Assembly: GCA_020850915.1 (NCBI GenBank) | Contig: JADZDV010000034.1 | Location: 1 to 6,362, forward strand | Direction of reading: 5' to 3' | From: Chloroflexota bacterium | Lineage (GTDB): Bacteria; Chloroflexota; UBA6077; JADZDV01 | DNA length: 6,362 nucleotides | In this document: in pieces, positions 5,425 to 6,362 of the stretch | How positions within the stretch are numbered: position 1 is the stretch's first letter | Layout of the letters: the number at the start of each line of letters is the position of its first letter | The notes under the pieces: model-generated | What the model was told of the DNA's origin: nothing | Databases searched by the model: none | What the model saw: only the letters and a program-made list of their open reading frames with translations | Position numbers and translations under genes: made by a program

Positions 5425-6362
5425 TTAGCCCGCGATGCGGCGCCCCACTGCGGCGGGAGCGCCGTTCGCGCCGCTGTCCGGCGTTCCGTAGTAGTACGAC
5501 CTGCCGTAGTAGTACTGGTACGTATAGCGGTCGAGCGGTCCGAGGTGAAGGTCGTTCAGGACGACGCCGAGAACCGGGCACCCGGTCTGTCGCAGCAGCG
5601 CGATGGTGTCTCGCAGGCTTCCCCGGCGCGTCCGCGCGGCCCGTGCCACGACCAGCGCGCCTTCGGTCCGCGCGGCGAGCATCAGGCTGTCCGCGACCGG
5701 GCCCACCGGGGCGCTGTCGATCACAAGCACGTCGCACATGTCTGCCAGCCGCTTGACGAGATCGCCCACCGGGCCCGCGCCGAGCAGGCTGCTGGCGTTC
5801 TCGCCACGGCCCGCGGGCAGCAGCGAGAGATTGTCCACGCCGCTCTGAACGATGCCGCGGACGACCCGATGGTCGTCCGCCTGCTCGCCAGGCGCCGACA
5901 CCCAGCTTTGGAGCACGTTCAGCAGGCCTGTTCGGTTTTCGACGCCGAACACTCGGTGGACGCCTGGCCTTCGGAGGTCCCCGTCCACCAGGAGCACCCG
6001 GTGGCCCGCCTGCGCCAGGGCGACGGCCAGGTTGGAGGCCACGAGCGTCTTGCCTTCCGACGGCCCCGCACTGGTGATCAGCACGCTTCGAGGCAGCCTA
6101 TCGCCGACGGCAAACCGCAAACTCGTCCGGAGCGTGCGGAACGCCTCTGCGTGGGTTGAGCGCGGCGCGCTCAGCGTCACCAGGTCCGCGCTTGCTGGAG
6201 CCTTTCGCCACGGGTGTCTCCTGATGCGTCCGAGTACCGCCAGCGGAGGGCCGCCGGCCAGCTCCGCCACGTCCACGGGCGCACGCAGACGGTCGTCCAG
6301 CTCCTCGATGAGCACGGCGAGCGCCGCGGCGACGATCAGGCCGATCAGCAGGCCGAGGAGCA
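5425..6362 (-). CDS. Wzz-linked bacterial tyrosine kinase (BY-kinase), C-terminal part; N-terminus off the right edge
   Basis: Membrane-anchored autokinase that controls polymer length and export in capsule or exopolysaccharide synthesis (Wzc/CapAB/CpsCD type). 311 residues are in view, ending at TAA 5427-5425. Numbered from the first full codon (6360), it opens with a hydrophobic helix LLGLLIGLIVAAALAV, the last membrane segment of a Wzz domain, followed by the cytoplasmic LIEELDDRLRAPVDV linker. The kinase follows: EX2RX2R oligomerisation motif EAFRTLR (72-78), Walker A SAGPSEGKT with Lys104, Walker A' LLVDGDLRRP (Asp126, Asp128), Walker B LVIDSAP (Asp215), and a C-terminal tyrosine cluster with eight Tyr (279, 281, 283-285, 289-291), the usual autophosphorylation target. 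The frequent NPSELL motif reads NASSLL here. The frame is open to the window end, so Wzz and kinase are one polypeptide, as in Wzc. A GTG at 6315 gives a methionine-like start but lies in the membrane helix and is not the real start. No cognate phosphatase gene is in view. Confidence 0.93.
   Translation of the reverse strand, partial: LLGLLIGLIVAAALAVLIEELDDRLRAPVDVAELAGGPPLAVLGRIRRHPWRKAPASADLVTLSAPRSTHAEAFRTLRTSLRFAVGDRLPRSVLITSAGPSEGKTLVASNLAVALAQAGHRVLLVDGDLRRPGVHRVFGVENRTGLLNVLQSWVSAPGEQADDHRVVRGIVQSGVDNLSLLPAGRGENASSLLGAGPVGDLVKRLADMCDVLVIDSAPVGPVADSLMLAARTEGALVVARAARTRRGSLRDTIALLRQTGCPVLGVVLNDLHLGPLDRYTYQYYYGRSYYYGTPDSGANGAPAAVGRRIAG
5486..5515 (-). repeat. Direct 12-base repeat encoding the tyrosine cluster
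   Basis: CCGTAGTAGTAC (+ strand) occurs exactly at 5486-5497 and 5504-5515, with an 18-base period that keeps the reading frame. On the coding strand each copy gives three TAC codons plus the start of a Gly codon, so the protein shows two six-residue units, QYYYGR and SYYYGT. It looks like a local duplication of a phosphorylation-site module. Confidence 0.7.

Noticed and set aside
4980..5756. Plus-strand open frame of 258 residues
   Set aside because: Arg/Gly/Ala/Ser-rich with no recognisable domain, and its right part is antisense to the well-supported BY-kinase.
5344..6159. Plus-strand open frame of 271 residues
   Set aside because: It lies wholly or mostly opposite the BY-kinase, whose motifs are unmistakable; long antisense frames are common in high-GC DNA.
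1..6362. CRISPR array, tRNA, rRNA, insertion sequence or phage module
   Set aside because: No regularly spaced repeats, cloverleaf, rRNA stretch, transposase or terminal inverted repeats were seen on reading both strands.

Overview
The window is a GC-rich piece of a bacterial genome. Codons mostly end in G or C, and TTG and GTG look like the best starts for some genes. The gene set (ferric-type ABC permease, PaaK-like adenylating enzyme, YfhO-type membrane protein, Wzz/BY-kinase fusion) would fit a high-GC lineage such as Chloroflexota (Thermomicrobia-like) or a neighbouring phylum. That assignment is a low-confidence guess, since no phylogenetic marker is present.

Layout. Positions 1-738 (+) hold the 3' part of an ABC transporter permease of the Fe(III)/FbpB type. 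After a 102-base gap, 841-2475 (+) encodes a 544-residue adenylate-forming enzyme related to phenylacetate-CoA ligase and CapK. This gene runs tail to tail into a large minus-strand gene (2402-4624) for a polytopic YfhO-family membrane protein, and the two coding regions overlap by 74 bases. Upstream of YfhO on the same strand is a small gene (4674-4916) for an 80-residue protein that looks like a compact excisionase-type helix-turn-helix DNA binder. It has a good Shine-Dalgarno and a repeat-rich, AT-richer leader at 4917-4990. About 435 bases (4990-5424) follow with no convincing gene but with GGCT/TGGC-type repeats. From 5425 to the right edge (-) lies the C-terminal part of a Wzz-linked bacterial tyrosine kinase (BY-kinase) with a full set of Walker motifs and a C-terminal tyrosine cluster.

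How the genes may work together. The BY-kinase is a hallmark of capsule or exopolysaccharide synthesis and export. YfhO proteins are GT-C-like membrane proteins linked to glycosylation of envelope polymers. PaaK/CapK-like enzymes occur in some capsule loci. The right two thirds of the window is therefore plausibly the edge of a cell-surface polysaccharide region, with a small DNA-binding protein that may regulate YfhO. The iron-type transporter on the left looks functionally separate. I found no CRISPR array, tRNA, rRNA, insertion sequence or phage gene. The most distinctive points are the small HTH gene with its candidate operator, the divergent PaaK-like enzyme, and the repeated tyrosine module in the kinase.
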